Origin: Flaveria trinervia
Lineage: Eukaryota; Streptophyta; Magnoliopsida; Asterales; Asteraceae
Length of the DNA stretch: 64,000 nt
NCBI GenBank assembly: GCA_025506515.1
Contig: CM046442.1
Coordinates: forward strand, 110,289,706 to 110,353,705
Direction: 5' to 3'
A model generated the notes under the pieces. That model was given only the letters and a program-made list of their open reading frames with translations. It ran no database searches and had not been told where the DNA came from. Both the position numbers and the translations under genes were made by a program. Every line of letters begins with the position of its first letter. The stretch's first letter is position 1. Below, in pieces: positions 52,583 to 64,000 of the stretch.

Positions 52583-53615
52583 GTCAGAATCTTAATATGT
52601 CATAATTGCCATGTATGTTGATGACTTTAATGTAATCGGAACTCCCACGGAGCTCGATAAGGCGATTGAATGCTTGAAAAAGGAATTTGAGATGAAAGAT
52701 CTTGGAATGATATTTTTGTCTCGTTTTATAAATTGAGCATCTTAAAGATGGATATATAGTGCATAAACCCTACATAGAAAAAAATCTCAAAGGATATTAC
52801 ATAGACAAATCACATTCACTAAGTACCCCAATGGTCATAAGGTCACTTGATTTTGAAAAAGATCCGTTTAAATATCCGAAAAATGAAGAAAAAAATCCTT
52901 GGCCCATAAGTACTGTATCTAAGTGCCATTTTGAAAAAGATCCGTTCAATGGATGTTTCTTGCTAGCCATACATGGACCGGATATATTGTTTGCATTAAA
53001 TTTTTTAGCAAGATATAGTTCATGTTCTATAAGGAGGCATTGCAATGGGGGTAAAACAAATATTAAGATACCTTCAATGAACTAAAGATATGGGTTTGTA
53101 TTTTACTAATCAATAAAAAACAAGTCTAGTCGGTTTTACAGATGCATGATACATGTCTGATACTCATACAGGTCCATCTTAAACTAAATATATGTTCACA
53201 CATGGAGACACTGCAATTTTATAGTGATCCATGAAGAAAATAATCTCAGCCACTTCATCTGACCATGCAAAAATATGGGAATCAATGAAGCTAGTCGTGA
53301 ATGTGTTTGGTTACAGGCAGTAATATAACAAATTCATGGATATTGTGGTATTTCTTCTAGAGATGAAGGACCCACAAGTTTACATGAAGACAACTTAACA
53401 TGCATTGCAAAACTTAAGGAAGGGTATATCCAAGGAGACGAAACCAAACACATTTTGCCAAAGTTCTTTTCACACATAATTTACAAAGGAATGGTGTAAC
53501 AGCTTCGTTCTAGTGAAAATTTGGTAGACTTGTTCACTAAATCACTACCAACATCAACATTAAAGAAACTAGTTTATGGGATCGGAATACGACAACTCAA
53601 AGAGCTCAACTAATA
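52583..53615 (+). pseudogene. Copia RT-RNase H relic, plus strand
   Basis: AMYVDDFNVIGTPTELDKAI and KKEFEMKDLGM are the RT catalytic loop and the next block (about 52610-52715). MHKPYIEKNLKGYYIDKSHS, STPMVIRSLDFEKDPF and HGPDILFALNFLARYSSC (52759-53030) are the following blocks, with an internal duplication-like repeat of FEKDPF. RNase H pieces (QASLVGFTDA, MKKIISATSSDHAKI, LTSLPTSTLKKLVYGIGIRQ) reach 53615. Frames change often, so it is an old relic of a Copia lineage different from the SIRE-like one. Everything N-terminal to RT is gone. Confidence 0.8.
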
Positions 53616-53743
53616 ATCAGTAGGTGAAGATTTGCATGCTGCACTCTTTATTTAGTATTTTTTGTTTTATCCCACTAAGTTTTCCTAGCAAGATTTTTAA
53701 TAAGACAACACGATCAAGCGTATTGAAAGATAATATATCATTT

Positions 53744-53757
53744 GATAACCATGGGGA
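53744..53757 (+). promoter_or_regulatory. Polypurine-like tract of the plus-strand Copia
   Basis: AACCATGGGGAGTA about 130 bp after RNase H. Confidence 0.5.
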
Positions 53758-53977
53758 GTATTATAAATACACTTAATTGTGGTCATCAAGCTCCAATAGG
53801 TTACTTTTTACCTATTAATTTTTGTATTTATAACATCCATTACTAAAGGCCTATGATTGCCGTATATATATGTATAGTTAGTTGTTAAGAAAGACACAAG
53901 AAAACATTCTTCAATCTCTTGTTCTCCACTGTTTAATATTTTCTCTATTTACTGATAGGTGTTGTTTTCAACAAGTA
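53758..53977 (+). mobile_element. Candidate 3' LTR of the plus-strand Copia relic
   Basis: About 220 bp from TATTATAAATACACTTAATT to GTTTTCAACA. It has a short TATATATATG segment and lies at the place expected after the polypurine tract. The second LTR was not found. Confidence 0.45.
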
Positions 53978-55867
53978 AATATTTAAGTTCATATAGTATT
54001 TATTGTGAGTGACCATTATTGCTATCAGATGGTAAAAACCATGGACAAACATTAGTGGTTTGCTAAGTATGAACTTTAAGTTAAAGATTAATTATATATT
54101 TAACTTTTTATACTTATACTTGTTAGCATCTTTTTCTTTAAACTTAAATAATTACACATATTATCATTACTGTTAAGGGTTTATCACACTTTATGTCCAA
54201 TTGATGGATGGACATTGGATCCGTCTACTAAGTCCAGTTATGTGTAATGCATAATCCAGTCGTTTTATCATTTTAGAGACTATTTATACATATAATTCAA
54301 ACTTTTGAACTAGCATATTAATATTCAGTATTAATGTTTTCCATGATCAAACATACATTCTTATTTCTTTGAAATCGTCACTTTTTTCTTCGTATCATTG
54401 AACCCTAATCTCATTCTCATAAATCACCGTAATAACAAGGGTTATATCCTTTTATGGTAAATCATCGTTTTTTACGGTTTAGATGAAGTAACGGACTCAA
54501 TTTTTTCATATGGGGTAAAAATGTAGCTATTAAATAACTTTATATATATGTATGTCAGGGGGTGGGTATTTTCACATACATGTAATACTAAAAATATTGA
54601 ACAGGGAGGGTTGGGGCGATAGAGATTTTCATATATAATATATAACACTAAAAATATTTGAAGGTGAGAGGGGGGCTCAACCTTCTACTTGGGTTCATCT
54701 CTGGTTATGTGTTTCTTCTAACTGGGTTTGGACTCATTAAAGTTTCATCCATGTCACTAGTAGTCAATCATCAACAAATTTAAGGTGCCATGTAATTTAA
54801 TGACTCAACTTTAATTACTATAGATGTTTTTTCTTGTTTCCGGCACTTGCTTTGCAAAACACTTGCTTTGCAAAACCTTAAGGAGCCCAACACCAAGAGT
54901 TTATGTTTACAATGATTTTAGTCTAACAAATTTAAAGTTAGTGTCCAAATTATTTGTTTATTAATATATTTAAATAGCTAGTTGAACAATAATTGTTAAA
55001 TACTCGCTAGATGTCTATTTATAAATTATAGGTAGGACTTGATACATTATTAAGATCTTTGGTCAATGTGCTAGGCCACTAAATACGATTGAAACCCATT
55101 ATTCGGTTAGCCCAACTAAAAATAAAATCCCAAAACAAAAAAATATTCAAGATATTCTCTTTCTAGCCTCGGTCACCACCACACATGCCAACGGTCTCTC
55201 CCTTTCTCTCTTGGTTTTTGAAGAGCTTGTTCTTTCAGATATGATGTGAGCAACAGTTACGGCGGGAATAAAATATTAGTTCACTGATCGACGGTTTAGG
55301 GTGGGGATGTGGGCGAATCAAAGTTGTATGTTTCGCTCATGGTCATGTTGGTTAATCCACTTTATTTTCATCTTGTTTTGAATCTAAGTCGTTCCAGATT
55401 TGAATACAAAAATCATTGACGGTGTTGGTTCGATCCTTTAAAGGATAACAATTACAATGATTGTGGTGTTCATATGAGTGTGGTTGTCGTTCTCTCTAGG
55501 ATGGTGATGATATCCAATAGTGGCAATTAGAAGTAATGTTCCACGATAGGACCTCAAGGGAGCTCAATGCTGCTCTTTGGCTAGAGGTTTAGTTAAATCA
55601 TTCGTATCAATTAATAAGTTTGGTAGTTTCCTGTAGTGGTTAACCCACTGGTATGGGTGGATTGAGTTATTGGAAACAAACATAGGTGGTTGTCTTGAGA
55701 GAGAAAAAGGCAAATTAAAAAATAAAAATTAATAAACTTGACATGAGCAACGATTGTTTGACACGTGTACCAATGGTGGGTAACTATTTTACCTACCAAG
55801 CAAAAGGTTTTTAAAAATATATATAACATTACAAAATATGAAACATGCATAATTGCAAACAAAATTC
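53978..55867. other. AT-rich intergenic sequence
   Basis: No gene recognised. A local imperfect duplication lies at 54550-54665 (TTTTCACATACATGTAATAC and TTTTCATATATAATATATAA, each followed by ACTAAAAATATT). Short ORFs here lack homology that I recognise. Confidence 0.55.
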
Positions 55868-55959
55868 TTTTTTTTTTCTTGAACAATCAAGATTTTATTA
55901 AATAAAACTAACAAGATGCTAAGTTACAGAAACAACATTCCAATTGAAATTACACCAGG

Positions 55960-58020
55960 ATTTTCAATCTAAGCTAACACATCTCCTTCTAGATTTAATC
56001 CAAATGAACGAACCCAATTTCACTTCTCCAAGGATCGCTCTATGATCTCTTGAATTATTAGAGAAAATTCGATTATTCCTAGCCTTCCAAATGCACCAAA
56101 GAGTAGACAAAAATATGGCATAGATGAGGTCCTTGTACTTTTCATCGAAGGGCCACGACTTATAGATAGACAAAACATCCCTAACGGTCAAGATGAGATC
56201 TTTGGGGACCTTGCACCATTCAAACACCGCCAACCATATTTCACTCGCAACCTTACATCGAATGAGGATATGATCAGTTAACTCAACTTCGGCACCACAG
56301 TAAGCACAAGAAGGAAGAATCTAGATTCCTTTGGAGATAAGCGCCTCTTTCGAGGCAATGCAGTTCATCTCAGCCCTCCAAGCAAAAACATTAACCTTTA
56401 ATGGAACCCATCTTGTCCAGTAAAAAACAAAAGAGGCAGGAGCCAACATTTTTGATTCTATCTCTAATCTCACAACTTTAACCGCAAAATCGATCCCATT
56501 TCTTCATCCCCACCGATCCACATCGTTTGAGAGGGCTAACGGAATACTTTTGGATAAGAGGCAAGTGAGTTGATAGGCAGCCACGTGCCCAAGAGGAGAT
56601 GTCTTCCACTGCCAAACAAATGATCCTGCTTGGCCCACAATTTTTACCCGGTCCATCACCTTACATTCCTTAAAAGATTCGAAAGAGAATAAAACTGGAT
56701 ATTCATCTTTAAGCACACCTACACCAGACCAATTATCAATCCAAAACCGAGTCGAATCACCCCTTCCCACCTTGCAACACAAGGATTTTTGAACATCAAT
56801 ACCGAGGGTTGCAAGGTCATTTACAACCTTAACAATATTCTTCCACGGTCCAACTATATTTGCTTTACATGGAATGAATTTTTCCAACCTGCTGGACCCA
56901 TGAATAGCATTGATCACTTTTGCCCACTCAGCATTGGGTTCTTGTTTAAACCTCCATATCCACTTAACAAGAAATGCATGGTTTGCCGCCTTAATCGATC
57001 CAATACCAAGACCCCCCTGATCCTTTGGAGCTAACATTTTTTGCCAAGATACCAAGAAATTTTTTCTTTTTCTGACGCACCCCAACAGAATTTTCTACGC
57101 ATGGATTCAATAGTCTTGATTACTTGAGCAGGAGCACGGAAGATGGAGAGATATTAATTAGGCAGGGTCCCCAAAACCGTTTGTAACAAGGTGATTCTTC
57201 CCCCAATTGAGAGTGCTTTTGAAAGTCTTTTTGCAACTTTGTCAATGATTGGTTTCCAGTTTTTTATCAAACTCATGTTTGAGCCAACAAGTATGCCAAG
57301 ATAAGTGAAGGGAAAAGTACCAATTTGACAATGTAGAATCTGAGAGAGCATTCTTGAACCTTCAAGATTGATCCCCGACGTAAATAATTTGCTTTTTTTG
57401 AAGCTAACTTTCAGACCAGAAGCAAGGTTAAAACATCTAAGAATTCTAGCCAAGTTTGCCAAATTTGAGGGGGAAGGTTCAGCCACGAAAATTGCATCGT
57501 CGGCATAAAAGAATTCTAGCCAAGTTTGCCAAATTAGAGAACCCCATTTTACCCATAACCGCAATCAAAAAGGACCAATTAACAGAGTCATATGCCTTCT
57601 CAAAATCCACTTTAAAGAAGCATGCTTCAGCTTTGGAGCGTTTTAACCAGGCCACAGTTTCATTGATGATCAAAGGCCCATCAAGAATAAGTCTTCCTTG
57701 GATGAAGGCTGATTGAGACTCACTTATAATAGACCAGCCACTAGTTTGAGTCGGTTGGCTAAGGTTTTTGCTATGATTTTGTAGATACTCCCAAGGAGAC
57801 TTATTGGTCTAAAGTCCTCCACTACCAAAGGATCCCCAATTTTTGCAATAAGAGTAAGAAAAGAAGCATCGCACCCATTATTTATACAACCAATGACAAA
57901 GAAGTTATCCATGAGATCCTTCAACAGGGGAGAGAACACATCCCAATAGGATTTTAAAAAGTTAAAATTAAATCCATCCGGGCCCGGGGCCTTGTCATTT
58001 CTAACTCTTATAACCTGCAA
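55960..58020 (-). pseudogene. LINE ORF2 relic (reverse transcriptase)
   Basis: 58020-57724: VRNDKAPGPDGFNFNFLKSY, FLTLIAKIGDPLVVEDFRPI, SLLGSIYKIIAKTLANRLK. 57673-57479: MIINETVAWLKRSKAEACFF, KVDFEKAYDSVNWSFLIAVM. 57564-57154: FFYADDAIFVAEPSPSNLAN (catalytic YADD), FNLASGLKVSFKKSKLF, FPFTYLGILVGSNMSLIKNW, GGRITLLQTVLGTLPN. 57085-56504: KNFLVSWQKMLAPKDQGGLG, VKWIWRFKQEPNAEW. 56233-55964: the zf-RVT-like tail with LIYAIFLSTLWCIWKARNNR. Several frameshifts occur. About 80 residues between the VNWSF and YADD blocks are missing, replaced by a 25 bp direct repeat (57441-57465 and 57511-57535). It would have copied LINE RNA at the target site. Confidence 0.85.
57441..57535 (-). repeat. 25-bp direct repeat at a deletion junction in the LINE RT
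   Basis: Identical 25-mers starting GAATTCTAGCCAAGTTTGCC at 57441 and 57511. The second marks the joint where the RT segment is missing. Confidence 0.8.
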
Positions 58021-58021
58021 C

Positions 58022-59461
58022 TTCTATGAAAATAAAAATATCATTTGTAATATTATTACCAACTCATAATGAATTAAAGTTAAAAATTCAAAAGTCTACT
58101 GTAACACACCTTGAAAATCTTCGTTTTAAAAGAAAAAAGCAAATTTCTGGAAGTCAAGTAATGATGGACTACTACCCTAGACTCTAACGACCTGCCAGTG
58201 AATTTAGATTAAGGATTATGAAATGAGATTGTCAGCGGACCATTACCCATTTTCATGACAATTGGCTATGGACAAGATTAAGTAAACATTACGAGTGTAA
58301 CACACCTTTGATGTTATCAAGTCATTATTCCATCCGCCTATGTATAGAGATTTTTTGATCAATTTTAATTTACAAAATTTAGTTTTCTCTCTCTAAATAT
58401 TACCCTTTCCCATTCTTGTTAAAGTATAGTGTTGTTCGGTCACTAATTCATCTAGCAATAAACCTCTAATAACAATATAAAATTATCAAACATTAGTTGA
58501 GGTGATTACAACCTAAAGGTTATGAAAGCCTCCAAAACTTATCATACTGCAACTATGCTAATGTGAATTTATAATATTTTATGAATCTACTAAATGATTT
58601 TATGATTTCAAATTTGACATTAATATGTTAAACACTTTAATACATAAAAGGTTTCGATTAAAGATAAAATTTAGACCAAAAGTATTTATATGTTTGATTA
58701 AAATATATCTTAGGGATGAGTAAAAGTCTCTTACCTGGGGTAGGATGAACCGAAAGGTCCGTTCGTTTATCTATCGGCACAAAAAGACAAATATATGAAG
58801 GGTGAACACCAAACTTTCGTAATATCTTTCTGTTAGTAGAAGTTTTAATTAAGCATATTTAATGATGTTTTTACTATACATAGAAAGGGTTTTCACACCC
58901 TATGATACATGAAAGTTTGTTAACCTTCAATGGTTGCATATATCTGAAGATGATTTATGACACACCCGACTCCTCTCTTCTATAACCCCCCACACACATG
59001 TACACACCCCACCACACACACAAACACCCCCATACTTTAGACAATAACAAACTTGATAATAATAATAATGTTAAATTATATTGTCGGCAACACCCTAATA
59101 CCGAACAAAAACGCATTAAAATTTCAAAACCGAGACAAACTTGTTAAAAATAAAGATAGTAACATTCCAGAAGACTTATATAATGGTTAAAAGTGTTAAA
59201 ATTGGATACAAACATGTTAAAAATAATGACAGTAACATTCCGAAGACTTATATAATGTTATAAGTATTAAAAGATCATTTGCATGAGTTTACAAGTCTTG
59301 CTTTGTCATTTTATAACACCTGTGTGATACACCAAAGAAAAATGGAAAAAGTTTAGCTTAACAATTAGCATTATTGTTATAAATTTAAGTTACATATTTG
59401 TATGCACAATAATCTAGATTTAAATTACTAAATACTTCGTTGCATACAATATTTTTGTTAT
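58022..59461. other. AT-rich intergenic sequence
   Basis: No gene seen. It contains a CA/C-rich microsatellite (58986-59032) and a tandem duplication near 59130-59275. Confidence 0.55.
59130..59275. repeat. Imperfect tandem duplication, about 70 bp
   Basis: Two copies of a segment with TTGTTAAAAATAA and AGTAACATTCC followed by GAAGACTTATATAATG, about 70 bp apart. Confidence 0.7.
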
Positions 59462-60009
59462 ATTTGTGTAAAGCCCTGTTTTTAGGCAACCCCATGGTTG
59501 GATTTAGGCATCATAAACACAAGTTTTTAAACTTCAAATATCATTAATATGAACAGTGGAACATAAAACATTGTCATCATTTAAACATTTATTTCGTATA
59601 AGATAACTTTAACTATCGTTTTTTAATCAATGTCAGGATGCAAGTCTTGACCATATACGAGGTAGCTTTCCAATCCATGCCAAACTTACACCTTATTTAT
59701 ATAGCATACCTATCAATCTAATATGTATATAAAAGTTAGCAACCCTAAGCGAGCTCTAGGTTTACTTTATCAAATTACTTTTAACCGAACTTTATTATAA
59801 ACATACACCTTTCCATACTTTAACAATACATATACTTTAATTTCACACTTACGCTAAGTAAGGCTTGTTTAACTACTATAATACTCATTCGTTAACTATA
59901 CTTTAGCTTTCACTTTATCATTTCTTAACCAGTTACTTTATGTTTCCTTTATGTGTGCTTTAGCTTTAGTTTTATTCTTTTGCTTTATCTTTGAGCTTAG
60001 CATAAATGC

Positions 60010-60135
60010 TTAGCTCCTTTATCAAGTGGAAATGCACAAAGAATATCTCTTTTATCAGGTGAGCATACATGAGGTATAACTCCTTTATTAGTGAGAGCAG
60101 AACAATGCAAATCTCCTTTATCAGCGCTTGCAAGA
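60010..60135 (-). repeat. CTCCTTTATCAG repeats in the solo LTR
   Basis: Four units of CTCCTTTATCA(A/G) or close variants about 35-45 bp apart (60015, 60048, 60080, 60112). Confidence 0.65.
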
Positions 60136-60384
60136 CTTTTTTTTAGCATACTTTAATGTTTTCACAGTTGTGCTTTAGCAGATAATTGTTCTTGAATTAT
60201 TATTCTACTTCTTTTAATATTTCACATGTGACTTTACTATCTCTCTTTAATCTTTAACTGTAATATAACATATACTTTTTTAGCTATAAGTTCTCTGTTA
60301 AAACTATCTTTATCGCATATAATACGGGGATATCTACACACGTTTTTATCTCAGAGTTTGTGCGGGAACATCAATACCAAAACA

Positions 60385-61055
60385 CTATAACTCGCGCGAA
60401 AACTCGCTCTCCGCGCGAGAACTCTTTAAGGCGTGACAACTTTCCATGCAAGTTATCCCTATCGCGTGAGAACTTTGAAAGATAACTGTCTGTCATGAGA
60501 AATAGTCTATTTGTGCGAGAACTTGCTCTCCGCGTGAGAAATCTTCGACTTTATGAGACTTCATCCCCAAGTTATCGACCCTTTAACTACTTTAATGCCC
60601 AAAACGTGCTATAACAACCTATACTATCATATTTTATCAAAACACTCATTAAGGTATGCATATTAGCCTCAAATAATGGAAAACATGTAAAAAGATAGGT
60701 CTAGAACTCACCTTTTGATATCTTGCACAAGAAAAACACTGAACCGAGAGTCTTTCGATCAGAAACTACATAATCATGCGCAATATCAATACATACTATT
60801 CATAAATCTATTAACATCGAATATCATCGAATACATATGTTAAACACCACTTAACACCGATTTCCCTCTTCTTAAGCACAACAACAGGAGTTTTCGTATG
60901 AATTGGAGAAGATTGGGTGCTTGGGCCTATTTATAGTGTGTTCCTCTGTTTGCATCATGCTTCATGCGAGAACCTTCAGTTGCGCGAAAACTTTGTCTTC
61001 CGTGCGAGAACTTGGTCTTCCGCGAGTGGACTTTGTCTTCCGCACGAGAACTTTA
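60385..61055 (-). repeat. GCGAGAACTT repeats in the solo LTR
   Basis: Two clusters (60385-60560 and 60960-61055) of units such as CGCGCGAGAACT, CGTGCGAGAACTTGG and TTGTCTTCCGCACGAGAACT. On the sense strand they read (C)TCGCACGG or TCGCGCGG, sharing a TCGCACG core with the Copia arrays. Confidence 0.7.
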
Positions 61056-61087
61056 CTTTCTTTTAAAATCCGGGGTGTTAAAATTTG

Positions 61088-62262
61088 TAACCTTACCTTC
61101 TTTATCTGAAAATAATGGTTTTATACATTCTTTAATTTTAACCCTATATAATACAAAGTATAATCGACCATGAGTAAATATTGGGTGTTTCAACTATAAA
61201 CCAACTCCCGATAATGATTATCTATGAAATGACATGAAACTCTTATTGCATTTTATAATTTGGTATTAGTAATGCTTGTAAATGCAACTTCTTGTCATAC
61301 TTAAATATATTTTTATGTTTTTATTGATAGAAGGACAACTAATTTTAAAGCCCACTCTTTGTTCTCAAGAAATACTCAAAACAGCTAAATCATTTACTCA
61401 AACAAGTTGAATACATATGTACCCTTATAGATATAAATAACGAGTAATAAATAATAAGACATTATAATAATTGCTAAAATATGTATTCAATGGAAATAAA
61501 TAATCAACTTATAAATAACTATCATTTCGATAGGTAGGTTTCATTGTGGTCTTGGTTACTTCGTTGCATAAGTTCGTATTATACGAACCTTAATCCTAAA
61601 ATCTTAAACTTTAACATCATCAATATTGCTTTTTGACTTCATCAAACAATGCAAAAAGTAAAATGAATCAAAGTTAACTAAATATTATTTTATTTTCAAA
61701 GGGAGAAGAGAAGGAGAAAGAGAGAATTAAAGAGAGAGATGGGGAGAGAGAAAAAGTAGAGAGTGAGTGGCCTTATTCGAAGGGAAACCGGAATTTAAAA
61801 TCCACAAAAATAGAAATTGATTTGTTAAAGTAAAAATATATAAAGCAGCTTTTATATTATTAACAAACATTTGCATGATATTATTTAAAATTTATCAAGA
61901 AATTGGAAACCTCATCAATTGTGCATATAATTTGGAGTTAAAATGAAATCAAATATAATTATTTTAAATTGAGATTTATGCAGATCAATGAATACTAAAA
62001 GTTTGTGCGAAATCTAATGAGTAGTAATTAACTTGGAATAAACATTTTTGTGCTTTTAAAATAAAATTTTGTTTATTTGAAATTGCAATAACTTCAAAAT
62101 CAAACATTTATAGTTATGATATCGAGATAAAAAAATAATATATTTTCATTTTTATTTAAAGAAATGGTAAAGTTATAATAAAAAGGGTAATGAATCTCAA
62201 AAACCTAAAAATGATTTTGGGCTTGACACTTGTCATTCTAGTATTTTTAAAGGGAAGTGCAC
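61088..62262. other. AT-rich intergenic sequence
   Basis: No gene or element seen. A GA-rich stretch lies at 61700-61760. Confidence 0.55.
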
Positions 62263-62365
62263 TTTGATCATTATGTTAAATACATAAGCTCATTGTGTCA
62301 AATACATAAATTCATTGTGTCTAATACATTCATATGTCAAATATTAGTTCATTGTGTCATATATT
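62263..62365. repeat. 22-bp minisatellite, about four units
   Basis: TCATTGTGTCAAATACATAA-type units, the last ones degenerate. Confidence 0.75.
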
Positions 62366-62399
62366 TTTTATCATTTGTTATATGTAATGTTGATCTATG

Positions 62400-62703
62400 A
62401 AAAGAATGAAGCTACCAAAAACACAAAGATTCAGCACTAGCAGTTACTTGCTGAATCACTGCCGATAAACACTCAACTTGTTGAGCTATTGATTGATTGT
62501 TGCCATCGTCACTCAACTAGATAAGTTGCTGATCAACTATAAACTAGAAAAGACTATCTTTATCAAAATACTTTGAAATAACATCTTGTGTCTTTATTTT
62601 ACTCAATTATCTGTGTTTGTTAGTACCACAATTGATTTAGATTTCACATTTGTTATCTATCGATTAATAAAAAAAGTCTTGTTAGTCCATAACCCAATCC
62701 AAC
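62400..62703 (+). mobile_element. Candidate 5' LTR end of a plus-strand Copia
   Basis: The end CCAATCCAACA at about 62703 is followed by a primer-site-like GTGGTATCAAAAC (62706-62717), which differs from TGGTATCAGAGC by two G to A changes. The start is not defined. It includes two or three CTCAACTxGxTxAG-type short repeats near 62472-62530. Confidence 0.5.
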
Positions 62704-62705
62704 AC

Positions 62706-62717
62706 GTGGTATCAAAA
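62706..62717 (+). promoter_or_regulatory. Primer-site-like sequence
   Basis: TGGTATCAAAAC, degenerate initiator Met-tRNA site after an LTR-like end. Confidence 0.5.
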
Positions 62718-62820
62718 CTTTTGGCTCTTGATTTGTTTCAAATCACCTGTCAACAAATCATTTGTTTTTTTTATCATACTTTCAACCACCTTATTCCCTC
62801 ATACCCCCTTATCACTCTAA

Positions 62821-62946
62821 AATGATTGTTGTAACCATCTCAAGTAACCATGACTTGGAGAATGACACTCAAATCAAACCTCCATGTTTATACCACATGA
62901 TTATGACACTTGAAAAATTCAATTGTATTTTTTCTAAGAAATCAAG
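62821..62946 (+). pseudogene. Copia gag N-terminal remnant
   Basis: MIVVTISSNHDLENDTQIKP runs for 42 residues to a stop. The position 100 bp after a primer site and the KPP motif typical of Copia gag starts support it. It is cut by an LTR piece at about 62947. Confidence 0.4.
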
Positions 62947-62949
62947 ATA

Positions 62950-63366
62950 GGAGATTCTAGCTCTCAGCCTCTATATATGAAATACAAGGAAATTACTTCG
63001 GAAGATTTGATACAGGTCAACGAATTACACTAAGTATCAAATCTTTCAAATCCAAAAGACCAAATCTTCCAAAGCCAAATATTAAGTCTTCTGAAGTTTC
63101 AAAGACAAAGTCTTCCGAAGCCAAAAGACTAATTTCTTCCGAAGATAGAAAAGATATGCTTTTTCTGAATCACCTTTTGACAAAAGCTTAACCACTTTCT
63201 ACCGCCACCTCTAAAGACACACCACTTATATGAGTTGGTGAAAAATCCATACTTATGTAAACAATAGATTAAGGTCTTGAGTCTAAAACTTTCTACTTTT
63301 GTACTTTAATCATTTTTGTATTAGATAAGGATATAACCTATGGCATGTCATAGTCAATAGTCAATA
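62950..63366 (+). mobile_element. Copia LTR fragment (TGCAGGACCGG family), plus strand
   Basis: Reverse complement of parts of LTR2 (about 6480-6860): CAAAGACAAAGTCTTCCGAAG, then GAGTTGGTGAAAAATCCAT, and CTATGGCATGTCATAG. It is truncated at both ends, and the next LTR starts in the opposite orientation at 63367. Confidence 0.6.
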
Positions 63367-64000
63367 TACAAGATCAGTTTTGGTCACTCAACACTAATGT
63401 TGTCTCTCAAACTTACTGAATCACACTCAGTTTGATGATGCCAAAACCCTCTAAGAGTTTATAATAATATACTAAGTAATCAAAGCATAAGAAAAATAAT
63501 TTTCAAGATACTTATATATATTACTTCTCAACTCAAAGTATTACAAGACTCTCTTATAAGCATATTACATGAGTTACAATGAGAAACTATATATACTACT
63601 ACCTACAGCCAGATATACTTTGATACCAACTGGAAACCTATGACTAAAGCAAATACTACATTGCTAAAGGTAATGTATCTTAGATAAATTACTATCTAAG
63701 ATTTGGTAGTTATGACATATCCATGACTTACCTTTTGTCACCAACTAAAGTTGATAACTGTACTAACTGATAAGGAATGAATAATGGAATAAAGTATGGT
63801 CAACTACATGGGACTAGGAAAAGCACATGTAGTATATCTGAGATTTGCAACAAAGTGTTAGAGGGACCATACTTATGTCCACTGGTTCATGGTAGGTTTT
63901 TCCGAAGGATAATTGGCTTCAAAAGAACAAGTTCTTCCAAAGCCACTTACTCTTCAAAAGATGCTACTTCTTCCGAGGCTTGAGTTATTCTTTAGGACTT
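63367..64000 (-). mobile_element. Copia LTR (TGCAGGATCGG family), runs off the window
   Basis: Matches the split LTR at 44440-44752 and 52116-52240 without interruption. It starts TACAAGATCAG (TG lost). It shows the sequence, about 190 bp, that is missing around the gap in the other copy. Clustered CTTCCGAAG-like motifs lie at the right edge. Confidence 0.7.

Larger units (their letters stand above)
55868..58021 (-). mobile_element. 5'-truncated L1-like LINE
   Basis: A T run on the plus strand at 55868-55877 is the poly(A) tail. The body to the right encodes the C-terminal two thirds of a LINE ORF2: RT, the region after RT, and an RNase H/zinc-binding-like tail. It starts in RT at about 58021. 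No clear target duplication was found. Confidence 0.85.
59467..61082 (-). mobile_element. Solo LTR, Gypsy (Tekay-like) type
   Basis: 1616 bp, TGTAAAGCCCTGTTTTTAGG at the start and GGGTGTTAAA at the end (TTACA changed to TTAAA). A perfect 5 bp target duplication ATTTG lies at 59462-59466 and 61083-61087. The start resembles the Gypsy LTR at 51765 (TGTAAGGCCC), giving the minus orientation. No primer site or polypurine tract adjoins it. Confidence 0.75.

Noticed and set aside
55868..58021. Target duplication of the LINE
   Set aside because: I compared flanks left of the T run and right of 58021 and found no convincing match.

Overview
The window is plant nuclear DNA built almost entirely from transposable elements, and I recognise no host protein gene, rRNA or tRNA gene. 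Plant origin is shown by Copia and Gypsy LTR retrotransposons primed by initiator methionine tRNA (binding sites reading TGGTATCAGAGC), a chromovirus-type Gypsy and an L1-like LINE. The third ORF of the main Copia family resembles proteins I recall beside Copia pol in Asteraceae (daisy family) genomes. The Asteraceae assignment is inference.

Layout. 1-6941 is a mosaic on the minus strand: the end of a SIRE-like Copia LTR (1-526), a Copia gag relic with primer site and LTR (527-2715), a Copia RT/RNase H relic (2870-4065), an LTR-like stretch (4076-6182) and another LTR (6183-6941). From about 6942 to 43730 lies a nest. The host is element A (plus strand, distal half only: post-pol spacer, ORF3, 3' LTR). 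Element E (minus strand, 10983-27298) sits in the coiled-coil region of A's ORF3 with a perfect TTGTG target duplication. Element F (plus strand, 27787-41788, 14.0 kb, both LTRs) sits in the predicted intron of A's ORF3. Inside E lies another Copia, G (minus strand, 15607-22869), which is circularly permuted around one internal LTR.

44435-52479 is a solo Copia LTR with CACTA target duplications, split by a Tekay-like Gypsy (44753 onward) whose 5' LTR runs into a 100-N gap (52016-52115). 52583-53977 is a decayed plus-strand Copia end. 55868-58021 is a 5'-truncated LINE. 59467-61082 is a solo Gypsy-type LTR with ATTTG duplications. The right edge holds further Copia LTR pieces. The rest is AT-rich and featureless to me.

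Main result. Elements A, E and F share a gene-like third cassette downstream of pol. In A and F it has a short-repeat array, a TATA box, a short leader exon, a predicted leader intron ending just before the ORF3 ATG, a long first coding exon and a predicted 140-146 bp phase-1 intron before the second coding exon. The protein has a globular N-terminal part, acidic blocks, a Lys/Arg cluster, a Thr/Ser/Pro-rich stretch, a coiled coil and a conserved C-terminal domain. It lies where envelope-like ORFs lie in Sireviruses, but I see no signal peptide or membrane anchor.

A second result is a quasi-palindromic repeat (core TCGCACGA, full form TCAGTCGCACGACTGA). It recurs in arrays in the Copia LTRs, the gag leader, the ORF3 promoter and the ORF3 leader intron, and also in the LTR of the unrelated Gypsy, always with the same polarity relative to the element's sense strand. 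All coding regions here are broken by frameshifts, stops or truncation, so none looks autonomous as assembled.
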